From Progne subis subis (lineage: Eukaryota > Chordata > Aves > Passeriformes > Hirundinidae), in assembly GCA_022316685.1 (NCBI GenBank), contig JAKJHU010000835.1, positions 1-64,000 of the forward strand: a DNA stretch of 64,000 nt. Reading direction: 5' to 3'. Of the stretch, positions 37,107 through 48,235 are shown in pieces (position 1 is the first letter of the stretch; each line of letters opens with the position of its first letter). The notes beneath the pieces are model-generated. The model saw only the letters and a list, made by a program, of their open reading frames with translations, was not told the origin of the DNA and searched no databases. The translations under genes were made by a program, and so were the position numbers.

Positions 37107-37120
37107 GTTGCCAAGGAAAC
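37107..37120. promoter_or_regulatory. RFX X-box-like site
   Basis: GTTGCCAAGGAAAC matches one perfect RFX half-site (GTTGCC) plus a diverged second half at the correct spacing. It lies in a repeat-free block; occupancy is unknown. Confidence 0.3.
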
Positions 37121-40100
37121 GGGGATCTTTTGCATGTCCAGCATGCGGTCAGAGAAGGAGAAAGGTTGTGAAGACAGAGCCTGCCCTCCTCCACGGCTGC
37201 TGCTGCCTTCCTTCCCTCCCTCCCTCCTTCCCAGGCAGGCACGGAGCATCCTCGGCTTCCCCGCAGTGTTGGGGTGCTTGTTTTCATTTGGGGAAGTAGG
37301 AGATGGGCAGAGTTCATCCCTGCATCACCTGTAAATTTTAGGGACCACGGAATCCCCCCCAAGAAAGCAACACCTGCAGCCATAAGGAGGCTGAAAGCCC
37401 AGGCAGGACCAGCTTGCTCGGATCCAATCCCAAGGTTTTGCCACCTCTCCAGCCGGGGATAGGCAGGAGGGAAATAAAATCCTCCCTGAGACCCTGTGCA
37501 GTGAGGTGTTCACAGGGACTCGAGTTGTTTTCAGTCACCTTTTGGGGTCACCCCGGGCAGATACTGCCAGAAACGAGGGGCTTTGCCCACGGAGGGGCTG
37601 CAGCAGATGTGATCCAAACCCTCCCCTGCTGGGAAGCTCCTGGCTCCGAGCTGTGTGTGGCTCCAAACACGGCTGCATCTGCAGCTCCACGTTTGCAGAC
37701 ACAGCCTGTGTCTATAATTAATTAATGTTTGCACAGAGCTTTTAAGATAAAGTGGCATATAAGTACCAACCATCATTATTATTAGGCCCATCGTGATTCA
37801 AAGCCATCAAAAGGCAGGAAATTGGGGGTTTAAGAGCCTGGCAGCCCGGTCACAGCGGCGCTGCTGCAACTCAAGGCTTTGTGCTCGGGGTTTTACTCGG
37901 CGGAGTGAGTTAAGTCAAAAAACGTCAACTGGAGATTTGCAGGCTGAGCCCAGAATTTACTGAATTTGTGTCTGGAGGGGAGAAATCTCTGATGAAGGGA
38001 GTCAGGGAATAAAAATCTCCGGGATGCATTAATGCAAGGGACCTTCAAGGCCCCTTCCCAGGCGGGGGCACCCAGGCTGGGTGGCAGCAGTGCCTGTCCT
38101 GCTCGGTGGCAGCTGGGACCTGTCACCTCCTCCACGGGCTGCCACTCAGGCAGGGGTTTGTCCCCTCCACGTTCCCGTTATCAGCACTGAAAATCGACTA
38201 CAAAAGCACTAATTTCAGCTGAGTTCATTTGAAATGTCAGCCTCCAAGAATTGGGGAGGACTAATTAGGAAGGGGGAATGGGAACGGGGATGTTGGGAAC
38301 TTCAATTTCACTCAGTGCAGCCAACCCTGAAGGGAATCCGGAGCTCGTAATTAGCGACACACCTTTAATTTGACTCCAAATTTGAGTCACTGACCCTGAC
38401 AAAGGCGTGCTAATTCCAGGCCCAGGTGACCTGGGGTAAGACTGAGGGCTTCAGTGGGTGAGGCTGGGGACGAACCAACCACCCCAAGCACTGGTTTCAC
38501 TGGGGTGCAAGAGGGGCTGGGGGCTGAGCCCCCACCGGAGCAAGGAACAGCTAAGCGGTGTCAGAAATTTCCCTTTATTGCTCTTGCACTCGATCCATCT
38601 GAGTTCTGTGCCAAGAAAGGAGAGGAAGAAAGGAGAGAGCAAGAGGGACACAGAGAAGGGAGGGCTGAGAGGGCAGAGGCTGCTGCATCCTTCCCCCAAG
38701 CCAAGGCTGGCACACACAGGTGCCGTGAGCTCTGCCAAGTCCCCACCTTGTGCCTTACCTGCTGCTCTCCACCTGGTCACCAGCAGAAAGAGAATAATTT
38801 ATTCCTTTTGCTTCCAGAACTGCTTTTATCCTGTTTCAAACCTTTTTGTTTCCCGCAGGCCGCTGGATCAGCACAGGTTTGGGACCATCTCCCCTTCCCC
38901 GTCTATAAATGGCCGATCTGGAGCTGAAACGGACACAACCAAATCCTGCCAACAACCCCTGCAGTCCCTTCCTCCATCTGTGCCACAGCTCAGCGTGTTT
39001 CCAGCCCCTGGTCCATAAACCCTGTTCTGTCTCTCCATTAGCAGCATCCACGTGGGATCGCAAACGCCCCAAAGGTTTGGACAAGGTGAGGATCTTCCCA
39101 TGCCCCCCAGTCCTGTGGGGCTCCCTCCCTGTCTCGGGTTTTCCTTTCACCAAACACCTTTCAGGTGATCCAAAAAGTTCTTGGATTTCTGGAGGTGGTG
39201 GGACTCTGTGACACGGAGCTCCTTAGGGATCCACCGCCCGTGTGGAGCTCTGTGATCTCAAAAGCAGCCAGAGCCCTTCACCCCAGCTGTGCATCTGAAG
39301 GCCTTTGCTGGATTATTCCCAAAGCCTGCGTTGCTCTTCAAAACATTCCCAGGAATAAAGGGATCAGTTTTTGAGGTCTCCTCCGCTAGTTAACTGCCTT
39401 CCCTGTTAGAAAAGTCACCGCTGTGACTGGCTTGGATCATCTGAATTTCCCTGTTCATGATTTTAACCCCTCTGTGACTGGGTTCTCCCAGCGCCTGCTG
39501 GGCCCTGGAAAGGCTCCACAGAGCCCACCCAGGGCTGGGGGTCTGCAGTGGGGGTCCCTCCCCACCCTCAGGGCGAGGCTGAAGGCTGGATCCTGCCTAC
39601 ACACCCGCCCAGCCCAGAGCCGGGATGTGGTTTCGGAAGCTGCCTGTGAAAACTTCTGAGATATCGATGCAATAATTTAATCTCCCCGCAGAACTGACAG
39701 GCATATTTCAACAGTGCTATATTATCAATTATAAGCCTAACAGAGCATGTTCTCCCACCTGATTGTTGAAAAAAAAACCACTTGTCAAGGGCTGGTAAAG
39801 ACCACAGCCGTCTCCTTGCTGCAGACAGCCCCGTGAGAAGCTCCTGAGGTACGATGCTTTCTCTCTTTTGTTCCCTTTCTTCTTTTTGTTCCTCTCTGCT
39901 CTAATAGGGGAGAACTGAATAAAGTGATTTCTGTAGTGCCTTTACTGTTTCTCACAGCAGAGCCTTAGATCCTGGCAGTGCAGTGCCAACGTTAATCCAA
40001 CACCGCCGTGGGCGCGGGGACGGCTCCCAGGGGAAGAGCCGAGACAGCCCCGTGGGCAGGACCCTTCCCTTCCCTTCCCACCAAAACAGGGGCTTGGCTG

Positions 40101-40364
40101 TTTTCACAGCAGCCTCCTACACAAGAGGCCACAGCCAGAGCCCTCCAGTTCCTGCTGGGAGCAGAGCTGGAGCCCCATCCCTGCTCTGCCACTCAGCTCT
40201 CACCTCCTGCAGCGCCCGGGGGCTCATCCCTGGCACCTCACCTCTCTCTCCCAGCCCTGGGACGATCCTCTCACAGCACAGGCCGTGGGTCTCCCTCAGA
40301 GATAAGGAGTGACAACGCTTCCCACCATGTTCTGTGCTCTGGTGCGTCACCATCCACGAGGACA

Positions 40365-40426
40365 CGATGCCAATTAGAGCTACTTACAGGCAGGGCGATG
40401 CCAATTATAACCACTTACAAACAGGA
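40365..40426. repeat. 31-bp direct duplication
   Basis: CGATGCCAATTA starts at 40365 and again at 40396, each followed by a CTTACA and CAGG block. Two diverged copies only. Confidence 0.75.
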
Positions 40427-40439
40427 CGGGGGGATTTCT

Positions 40440-40720
40440 AATTATTAAAAAGCTTTAGCGCCTTAAAAAGCTTCAACAAGAGAGTGAGAAAGAAAAGACT
40501 TAATCAGTTTTGCTTTGGAGTTGCCTCAAATTTGTAATTCAATCAAACCTCCCATAGCAGGAAGGATGTCTTTCTGATATTCGCAGGAGCTTTCCAGGGG
40601 CTATAATCTCTGAGAGATTTATTCATACTTTCTGCATTAGCTTAAGACTGTTTTGGAAGAAACATCTCTCCCTCCCTCCCGTCAGCAGAGCTTGAGAGAA
40701 GGCATTAATATTAAAACAAT
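40440..40720. promoter_or_regulatory. Candidate conserved non-coding element
   Basis: AT-rich unique block with AAAAAGCTT repeated twice, TTTGTAATTCAATCAAAC, GAGATTTATTCAT and GCATTAGCTTAAG. It stands out from GC-rich flanks and has no transposon signature; the call is inference. Confidence 0.25.
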
Positions 40721-41045
40721 TCAATTACTGTGACTTGGGGAGAACACGGGGCTTGGGGAAGGGCTGCTCGTGCCAGGCCAGCCCTCTCCTCTGTCCCTGT
40801 TCCCCTGCTCCTTGTTCTCAAGGAGCTTCCTGAAAAATGGAGCAGAGCTCCTCAAGACTGAGAGGAGAGAGCCCAGCTCCCTGTCCTCGCACACAGCTCG
40901 GGGGGTGGCACTGCTGCTGGTGAGCCCTGAGCTCCTGGGGATGCCCCAGGTGACACCGAGGCCACCCAGCACTGCTCTGGGCTCCAGGCCATCCTCCCAG
41001 CCCGCGCTCTTCCTCCTGCTGCTTAACCCCAAACTAAATCAATAA
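40721..41045. other. Unique GC-rich stretch
   Basis: Leads into the CR1 fragment; nothing definite was seen. Confidence 0.5.
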
Positions 41046-41180
41046 TCCCAAATCCCAGGCAGGTTTGGGACCTCAAAGCTCATCCCACTGCCCCCCTGCC
41101 ACGGGCAGGGACACCTCCCACTGACCCAGGCGACTCCAAGCCCTGTCCAGCCTGGCCTGGGACAGGCAGCACCCCGGCAT
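41046..41180 (-). mobile_element. CR1 LINE terminal fragment (antisense)
   Basis: GGTTTGGGACCTCAAAGCTC, CCTGCCACGGGCAGGGACAC and AAGCCCTGTCCAGCCTGGCC are reverse-complement CR1 3' landmarks. About 135 bp remain. Confidence 0.85.
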
Positions 41181-41709
41181 TCCAGGACAGTCTGCACAGG
41201 GCTTTGAGGTGCTTCAGAAAGCCAGTCCTGACTTTTTGTGCTTCCAAGCCCCTCGTGCAGCCCCTCGGCCCTCAGCAGCACCTGGCAGGAAGCAGCTGGA
41301 CTGAGGCTGGGAGGAGGAGGAGGAGGAGGAAGAAGACGACTTCTGAGGGGGAGAAGGATAGGGAGTACTTTACACTTCAAAAAGACACATCATCTCCTTG
41401 CTTCACAAGATCACAAGGAAGAAGGAATAGCAAGGCTAGGGGATAGATTAACCTTCCTTCTCCCTGCTGCTTCCTTGTTCTATCCAATCCATCCTTCATG
41501 CACCAGCTAATTAAACATGAAGCAAGGAGAGGGGGTGCTGAGCCTCATCAGCTCAGCTCTATGTGCAGCAGTCCTGCTCCTTCAGCCTTGCAGCAGGGAA
41601 TGCTCCGGTGCAGGTGGTGCTGCAGGGGAGGCCCGGGGGGGACACAGCTGCCTGGGACACAGCTGCACCCTCGCAGGCAGCCCTGCCCACCTCTGCTGTG
41701 CCTTCCTGT
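41181..41709. other. Unique stretch with GAG microsatellite
   Basis: A short GAG triplet run (about 41310-41330) sits between two antisense CR1 pieces. No gene. Confidence 0.5.
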
Positions 41710-41983
41710 CACAGAATCAGAGAATTTGGGTCGAGAAGGTCCTCAAAGGTTTTCCAGTGCCATCCCCTGCCGTGGGCAGGGGCACCTTCCACCGTCCCAG
41801 GGTGCTCCAAGCCCCGTCCAACCTGGTCTTGGGCACTTCCAGGGATTCAGGGGCAGCCACAGCTTCTCTGGGAATTCTATCCCAGCCCCTCCCCACCCTC
41901 CAAGGGAACATTTTCTTCCCAATATCCCACCTAACCCTGGCCTCCTTCACTGACGGCCACCCCCTCTTGTCCTGTCACCCCAG
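41710..41983 (-). mobile_element. CR1 LINE 3' part (antisense)
   Basis: The + strand begins CACAGAATCAGAGAATTTGG, then GGTCCTCAAAGG, GTGGGCAGGGGCACCTTCCA, GGGCACTTCCAGGGATTCAG, GGCAGCCACAGCTTCTCTGG, and ends in a CCCCCTCTTGTCCTGTCACC block. About 275 bp of the CR1 3' region. The 228-residue + strand frame (41517-42203) runs through this element and is not a gene. Confidence 0.92.
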
Positions 41984-44480
41984 GCCCTTTCATGACGCCG
42001 TGCTGAGAATGGCTCCCGTTGCTGCTGTAATTCCTGGCTGTAAGAACACAGCCTCGGCGATGGAATCAAACCCCACTGCTCCTGATTTACAGCAGGACAA
42101 GAGGTGGATGCTGAGCTGCCGCCGGAGGAGAGGATTCTCACGACCTGAGCCGGGTCCCAGCGCTCTCCCTGCTGCACGACACGGTTTGTTCTCAGCCAGA
42201 TAAACCCGACACACGAGCCTGCAGGGCCAAGGGGAAAAGCCTCTGCGGAGGGAGGGCAGCTCAGCCACGACCCCTCTGCAGTCAGGGCATGCCCACCAGC
42301 GCTGATTTTGTTAATGAGTTCACTGCTGAGGGCTGAGGCCCGTGGCAAATGGAGCCCCGAGTTCTGCACAGCTCCGGGAGTGGCACGAAATCCAAGCGGC
42401 GGCAGAGAAGAGGGATCAGGTTTTGCCGTGGAAAGGAGTCGGGCTCGCAGCTGTCACCCTCCTCTGCACATCTCTATCCATGAATCCAGAGCGGTGACAT
42501 CTACAGCCCTCGCTAGCAACATCCACGTACGAAAAGGCGAGAGGGCTTGGAGAGGGAAACAACATCGCTGTGATGAGATTGTTTTATCTCCCTCCCCGGC
42601 TCTCAGGGGCAGCAGCCTGAGAGCTGGAGATGTGCAGAGCAACTGCCAGCAGAGGGGAGGAAGGTACCAATGTGGGAGCCTCTCTTTTCCCTGAGGATGC
42701 TGTTATTTTTCCAGCTTGCCAGTTCCAGCGAGAGCCTGCTGCATGTGTGTGCATATGCCAGCGCTCTGCCCGGGAGCAAACGTGCTTTGGAGTCATCCAG
42801 CAGAGGCACAAACCCCTCCTGCCCACACAGCCAGGCTGAGGCTGCCCCAAACGCAGCTTGGGATGGGCACAGGTCAGAAGAGGAGCTGGGGAGCTGCTCC
42901 CTGCCCTGGGAATCGGTGCTTTCCTCCCGTCAGGACACACTTCTCACCCTCCCAGGTGAGACCTGGCACTCTGCTGAGCCAGAGGGATGGGGAAAGGGGA
43001 GATTCCTTCATCCATGCAGGTAGCAACAGCAGCTCCAGGCACGGGGAAGGGCCAGGAGCCAATTTACTGCCAGGTGCTACACACTTTGTGGCTGTGAGTT
43101 TCTATTTTTAACCTAATGATGGGCCCATTCTGTTCCCTTCTCTGGTGTCACCTCACCAGGGGAGTTATTACAGCAAATTCCAACCCAACACTTGGATAAG
43201 GTGGCCAGGGAGTCTCTTGGCATTCCCTGACCTCCACCCTCACTTTGTGGCTCAGGAAAAGGGGAATAAAAAAAACTTTGCAAAGTGGGGTGAGACCTTC
43301 AGGAGAGTGACAGATCCGAACACGTGTGAAGCACAGTGTACTCTGACTTATCAGGGAGTCTGGAACACAACTTGCTGCTCCCCACATCGACACCTCGGCG
43401 TGTTTGTCATCAGCTCTGCAGAAAGGAGCTGCTTCTGCCACTCCAGATTCGGTTGCTTGTAAGAAAAGCAGGAAGTTTTTTTCTTTTACTGCCACCCAGC
43501 CCATTTTCTCCAGTCCCAAGCCTCGCTCTCCCTCCCTCCCTCCAACATCAATGCCTCACCTCAAAAATATCCTTGCTATGAGTTTCCAGCTTTTGTCTGC
43601 TTCACCAGAGCAATCAGATTTTCACCTTTTTTTTGTGTGTGTGTGTGCTAAAAACGTGTTTCCCTTGTTGTAATCCTGAGTGGGGCGTTCTGAGGGCTAG
43701 CTAAATCGGAGAATTACATAAATCAAGTCAGAGCACACGTCTGAGGCCGAGCCTGGCGGTGCCCAGAGCAGCAGGGCTGGCAGCTGCTCGGGGGATGGAA
43801 ATGCCCTTTCAGCTCTGCCCTCACCTGGCTCAGCAGCTCCTCAGAGAGAGCTCTTTAGTCCCAAGCTTTGCCACCACGGAGGTTTGGGTACTGCAAGGCA
43901 GCACAATGACCTCGGAAAAGACAACAGGAATGATTTGACTGGAATGGAATCAAGGGACTGAGCTGCATTAACAACAGGAAATTGCTCAGAGAAAGAGCTT
44001 GCAATAACAGGCAGTTCTCCTGTCCCATGGCAACTGGGGATTAAGTGTGCGTGTAGATAGGGGATAAACATGCAGATCTGATCTGAAAAGCAGGAATTTA
44101 CCTAAAAACAGTTCCACTGTCTTCGATCCTCCCTTATCTGCACTGTTTTTCAAAGCAGCCTGCTCTTATCTCCAAGGGGTTTGCTGATTCCACATGGGAA
44201 GGGCTCGCTAAGGAGGAAGGGCAGCTCCAGCTTATCCAGCGTTTTCTGTCTGCCCCAGAGGTGCAGCACATATGGAAAGGACCTGCTCAGGCTCCCAAAG
44301 GAGCTTCCTCAGGAGCAAAGCATTTTGCCCCCTCCTTGACCTTGTCTCCCAAAGGATTTGGGCATTTCTGGGGAATATCCCAAACCACCAGAAAACAAAC
44401 TCCACAATTGCACCCAATGATCCCCTGAAGAAGAGAAACCCTGGGTGAACCACAGGCCCAGCTGTACTCCTGAAAAACGG
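41984..44480. other. Unique non-coding stretch
   Basis: No gene or recognised transposon. A short TG dinucleotide run lies near 43635-43649. An X-box-like TGTCCCATGGCAAC lies at 44021-44034. Confidence 0.55.
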
Positions 44481-44590
44481 CACAAACCAGCACAAAATGG
44501 CACAAAATGGCACAAAATGGCACAAAATGGCACAAAACGGCACAAAATGGCACAAAATGGCACAAACCAGCACAAAATGGCACAAAATGG
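44481..44590. repeat. 10-bp tandem array, eleven copies
   Basis: Eleven perfectly phased units of CACAAAATGG occupy 44481-44590, with the variant CACAAACCAG in units 1 and 9 and one ACGG variant in unit 6. No indel breaks the phase. The unit closely resembles the 11-bp unit (ACACAAAATGG) expanded in the LTR at 49979-50451, though the flanks share no LTR sequence. Minus-strand Cys/Phe-rich open frames over it are artefacts. Confidence 0.95.
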
Positions 44591-45965
44591 CTGCTGTCAG
44601 CCTTGAACATCTGCAGGGCCTCCTGAGTTCACAAAGCCCTCTCCCTATTCACGTTAAAACTTTGTCTTGAAAAGCCTGATATTGTTCTCAGGCTCATCTT
44701 GACCTTCATGGGCCTTGAAGGTAAATTCCCTCTGCTTGGTTCTGGCTGTACCAAGCAATTATCAGCCCATTCTAATGAAATTCACCCCAAACAGAGAGGC
44801 AGCGTGAGGCTCCTCGTCCTCAGCCAGGTTCTGTGCAGGGACCGTGAATAAAATTCAGCCTTTTCTTCACTTCACGGGTCAATTCCAGCTCTTTCAGGCC
44901 TGGATGTGAAATCCTTTTATAAACAATTTCCTGCCTAATTAGACAACTCTGGGATCATCCCGTGCTCTCAGGGCAGCAAAGTTTCCTGCAGCAGCTAACA
45001 AAGAGTTTGCTTTGCTTTTTCAATGCCTCTCGTCACTAAAGTTTCCCTGGGCAAGGAGCAACCCAAAATTATGGGCAGAGGGCTCTTGTTTATGAAAGTC
45101 CTGGCTCTTGAGAGCTCTCCACTCCTTACTGTCACGTTGCTTCAATCTTTGGTGAGGTTTCCTCTCCTTTTCCAAGTTATTACCAGGGCTGTGATCAGCT
45201 AATAGCCTGGAAAGGCATCTCCCCACATTTTAAACTTCTCTCGGGATAAGGATTTTTCAAAAACCATCTCTGGTCTGCATTTGGAGATGTAACTTGTCCC
45301 TTGCTCTCCTGTGATGCCCTGAAAAGTCCAAGCATTGGTCCTGGGTTGGAGGGAAATAGTTAATGAGATCATTGACATGTTTGGAGGTGCTCTCAGAAGC
45401 ACACGAGCTGTGCCTGCAGTGACCACCCTTCCCTGCCCCTGCACCTTTGGCTGGTCACAATGAAAGCAGAGAGGTTGGAAGGGACCAGCAGCGAAAAAAC
45501 TGGCAGGGTTGAACAAGAACAGCCCCCAAATCCTGCAGCCTCGTGCTGAGGAACGGTGTCTGAGTGAGTCCCGTGGCAGCCACGTCTCCACTTCACTCCG
45601 TGCGTCTCCATCCAGCCCAATTCGCTTGGACAGCGTGGGGAGATGAGCAATTAGAGCCCTAATCAATAACATCCACAGCCCTCCCTGCCCTGAGCTCCTT
45701 AATTGGCATCCTGGCATCAGGGGAAGGTCAGGCCAGGGCTGTGAAAGGAAACGGGGAAAGAATTCCCAGCGCAAAGTGCAAACAAATCCCAGAGCAGGAG
45801 GTTCTGCTTCAAAGCAGGTTTTGTTCAGTGCCAGCAGAGAGGGGATTGATGGCAGGAGATGCAGATTTGGTGCTCCTGGTGAGGATAAACCCCAGCCACA
45901 GCTGGCCAGGTGTGCCCTGCTGCCCATGGATCCCCACAAACCCCACGCTGTAGGATTCTCTGGGG
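44591..45965. other. Unique non-coding stretch
   Basis: No gene. The 258-residue minus-strand frame at 45199-45975 shows no recognisable domain and has the mixed composition of a chance frame in GC-rich DNA. Confidence 0.5.
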
Positions 45966-46343
45966 ATGTTTCCAAGCCTTGTACTCCTTGTCCTTGGTCT
46001 CCAGCAGGAAAAGGATTTGTTTTTTCTCCCTGCTCTGCGCAGAGAGCTGAGTGACACTGAATGTGAAGCTTTTATGAGTTTTGGTCCATTTGCACGTTGG
46101 GTTTTCATTGTCCAATTCCAGCTCCAGGTTCTGCAGTCCCATCCCAGTTTTCTCCCTCCAGCCACCGCTGTTTGTGCTTTGGGGCTGAACACTTGTCCCA
46201 GCTGTCCTTGGTGTGCACAGGAACAGGATTTGTTTTGTGTGGCTGCTGTGTGCAGAGAGCTGAGTGACCCTGAGTGTGAGCTCAGAGCTGCACCTGGGCA
46301 GCACAGAACCTGGAACACAGCAAAGATAAAACTTGAGGCATCA
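45966..46343 (-). mobile_element. Rearranged endogenous retrovirus LTR (antisense)
   Basis: 46069-46343 matches the U3 of the LTRs at 30580 and 49979, ending in the same AGGCATCA terminal word at 46336-46343. Its TATA box is damaged (CATAAAAG on the minus strand). Where R and U5 should follow, 45985-46068 instead holds a second, diverged copy (about 80% identical by eye) of an upstream U3 segment containing GTCACTCAGCTCTCTGC. The AATAAA signal is missing. The left boundary is uncertain. This is either a recombinant of two LTR subfamilies or an internal duplication. Confidence 0.75.
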
Positions 46344-46436
46344 GCACAGCCTGAACAGCCCCTCCTGCCACGGGGCTGCAGCCTTGGCCCTGCGAAAGCC
46401 CAGGCTGTGTGTCTGAGGAAGCAGCTGCAGCCACAA

Positions 46437-46898
46437 GGGACACAAAACCCCAGAGTGGTTTGGGTTAAAGGGACACAAAACCCCAGAGTGGTTTGGGTTA
46501 AAGGGACACAAAACCCCAGAGTGGTTTGGGTTGAAGGGACACAAAACCCCAGAGTGGTTTGGGTTGAAGGGACACAAAACCCCAGAGTGGTTTGGGTTAA
46601 AGGGACACAAAACCCCAGAGTGGTTTGGGTTGAAGGGACACAAAACCCCAGAGTGGTTTGGGTTAAAGGGACACAAAACCCCAGAGTGGTTTGGGTTGAA
46701 GGGACACAAAACCCCAGAGTGGTTTGGGTTGAAGGGACACAAAACCCCAGAGTGGTTTGGGTTAAAGGGACACAAAACCCCGGAGTGGTTTGGGTTGAAG
46801 GGACACAAAACCCCGGAGTGGTTTGGGTTAAAGGGACACAAAACCCCAGAGTGGTTTGGGTTGAAGGGACACAAAACCCCAGAGTGGTTTGGGTTGAA
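46437..46898. repeat. 33-bp minisatellite, fourteen copies, CR1-derived
   Basis: Exactly fourteen 33-bp units (462 bp) with no length variation. Each unit reads GGGACACAAAACCCCAGAGT then GGTTTGGGTTAAA or GGTTTGGGTTGAA. The unit core AGAGTGGTTTGGGTTGAAGG is the antisense CR1 3' terminus, and a CR1 fragment continues from the last unit. The A/G variant order in units 5-9 (A G A G G) repeats in units 10-14, so a five-unit block has duplicated. Since 33 is divisible by three, open frames of 125-381 residues cross it on both strands; they are artefacts. Confidence 0.97.
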
Positions 46899-46955
46899 GG
46901 GGTGTTAAAGCTCATCCCATCCCACCCCTCTGCCATGGACAGCGACACCTTCTGC
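46881..46955 (-). mobile_element. CR1 LINE terminal fragment (antisense)
   Basis: Follows directly on the 33-bp array: GGTTTGGGTTGAAGGGGTGT, TAAAGCTCATCCCATCCCAC and CTCTGCCATGGACAGCGACA are antisense CR1 landmarks. Its first bases are the last array unit, showing where the array originated. Confidence 0.8.
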
Positions 46956-48000
46956 TTTTCCCAAATCCTTAAATCACAATCTCAGCTAAAGGGGCGCCAC
47001 AAACCCTGCCCGTCCCCACCTCTTCTTCTCTCCCTGCAGCACTTCCCATCTCAAGAAGAGGAGAGATTATTGATCGTGGGGCTTGTTGGGCAGGCTGGCA
47101 TGATTTATTGAAGCATTTGCCAATAAACACCAGGATGGGAGGCTGTTTTTCCAGCGTTCCCACAGTGGAGCACTAGAGGAAACAATAACCAGCCCTGTGA
47201 TTGTTATTGTGGGACTTCTCCTGCCAATTACACTGAGTTACAAGTTTCAGTTATGGGATATAAAATAATTAACTTCATAAGGTCCAAGAAGGATTGCTTG
47301 CTCTCTATGAAGGATCTTCTTCCTCTGTTTTTGGTTTTTTTTTTTTTTTTTTTAATGCCAACACAATATGTAATGGTCGGAGCTTAAAAAAAACCCGCTC
47401 TGCAGACTCCACAGAACTCGGTATTTCATCACTTCTGCTGCTCACCACGATTTTAATAACAAAAACAGGTTGTCAGGGTCATAAACCCCAGGTGAACATT
47501 CCCTTCCTGCCCACATTCCCGTGGCAGGGACAGGACTTTCAGCCAGAAGAGCACTGCATGAAAACAAAGTGCGTTTTTGCATGAAAACAAAGCGCATTTA
47601 GCAACAGCTCTGGGAGATTTGTCATATAAGTTTGAGCTTAATGAAAATAAAAAATCAAATTAAGGGTCTTGCAGAGTCCTCCTTGGGATTTTTCGAGGGA
47701 TGAGATTTAATTAAAAGTTAGCAAGGAAAAAGGGAAGCATTGCATGGACTAAGAGGAATAACCCAGAACTGCATTCAGGACAGAGTGGGCAGAGACTGGG
47801 AGGGAGAATGAAGAGCAGCGAGCCCTGGTGGGGAAGGAGTTTTCTCAGGGGTGGTTTCACCTGAGAGCCAGAGCAGTTTGAGGGATCTCTGCAGACTGGA
47901 GGAGCCTCCACCTGCCCCTCTGCTTGAACTGGGATGGAACTGGGTGAGGGTTGGGACACAACAAAAGGCTCCCAGGACCCTGTGGATTATTGATTTATGT
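46956..48000. other. Unique non-coding stretch
   Basis: No gene. A T tract is at 47336-47354 and a 23-bp direct duplication (GCATGAAAACAAAG) at 47556 and 47579. The segment 47180-47300 is AT-rich with GTGATTGTTATTGTGG and could be regulatory. Confidence 0.5.
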
Positions 48001-48235
48001 AAAATCATGGAATCCTGCAGTGGTTTGGGTTAGAAGGAGCCTTAAAGCTCATCTTATTCCACCCCTTGCCATGGGCAGGGACACCTTCCACTGTCCCAGG
48101 TTGCTCCAAGCCCTGTCCAACCCGGCCTGGACACTTCCAGGGATCCAGGGCAGCCACAGCTTCTCTGGGAATTCTGTCCTCACAGAGAGGAATTTCTCCC
48201 TAATCTCTAACCTAAACTTCCCCACTCTCAGTTTG
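48001..48235 (-). mobile_element. CR1 LINE 3' part (antisense)
   Basis: AAAATCATGGAATCCTGCAG, GTGGTTTGGGTTAGAAGGAG, CCTTAAAGCTCATC, TGCCATGGGCAGGGACACCT and CAGCCACAGCTTCTCTGGGA follow the CR1 3' order in reverse. Ends in decayed CTAACCTAAACTTCCCC. Confidence 0.92.

Larger units (their letters stand above)
36121..40439. other. Unique non-coding stretch, repeat-poor
   Basis: More than 4 kb without a recognised transposon or gene. An RFX-type site is at 37107-37120, a CCCT/CCTT pyrimidine run at about 37208-37230, and a 31-bp direct duplication at 40365-40426. Frames up to 186 residues (38458-39018) have no domain and lack conserved codon structure. Confidence 0.5.

Noticed and set aside
37043..37249. 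Possible minus-strand coding exon
   Set aside because: The frame has a plausible-looking C-terminal segment, but no family was recognised and no splice acceptor is evident.
45809..47111. 379- and 381-residue open frames on opposite strands
   Set aside because: They overlap the rearranged LTR and the 33-bp array, whose unit length is divisible by three. Both strands being open points to an artefact.
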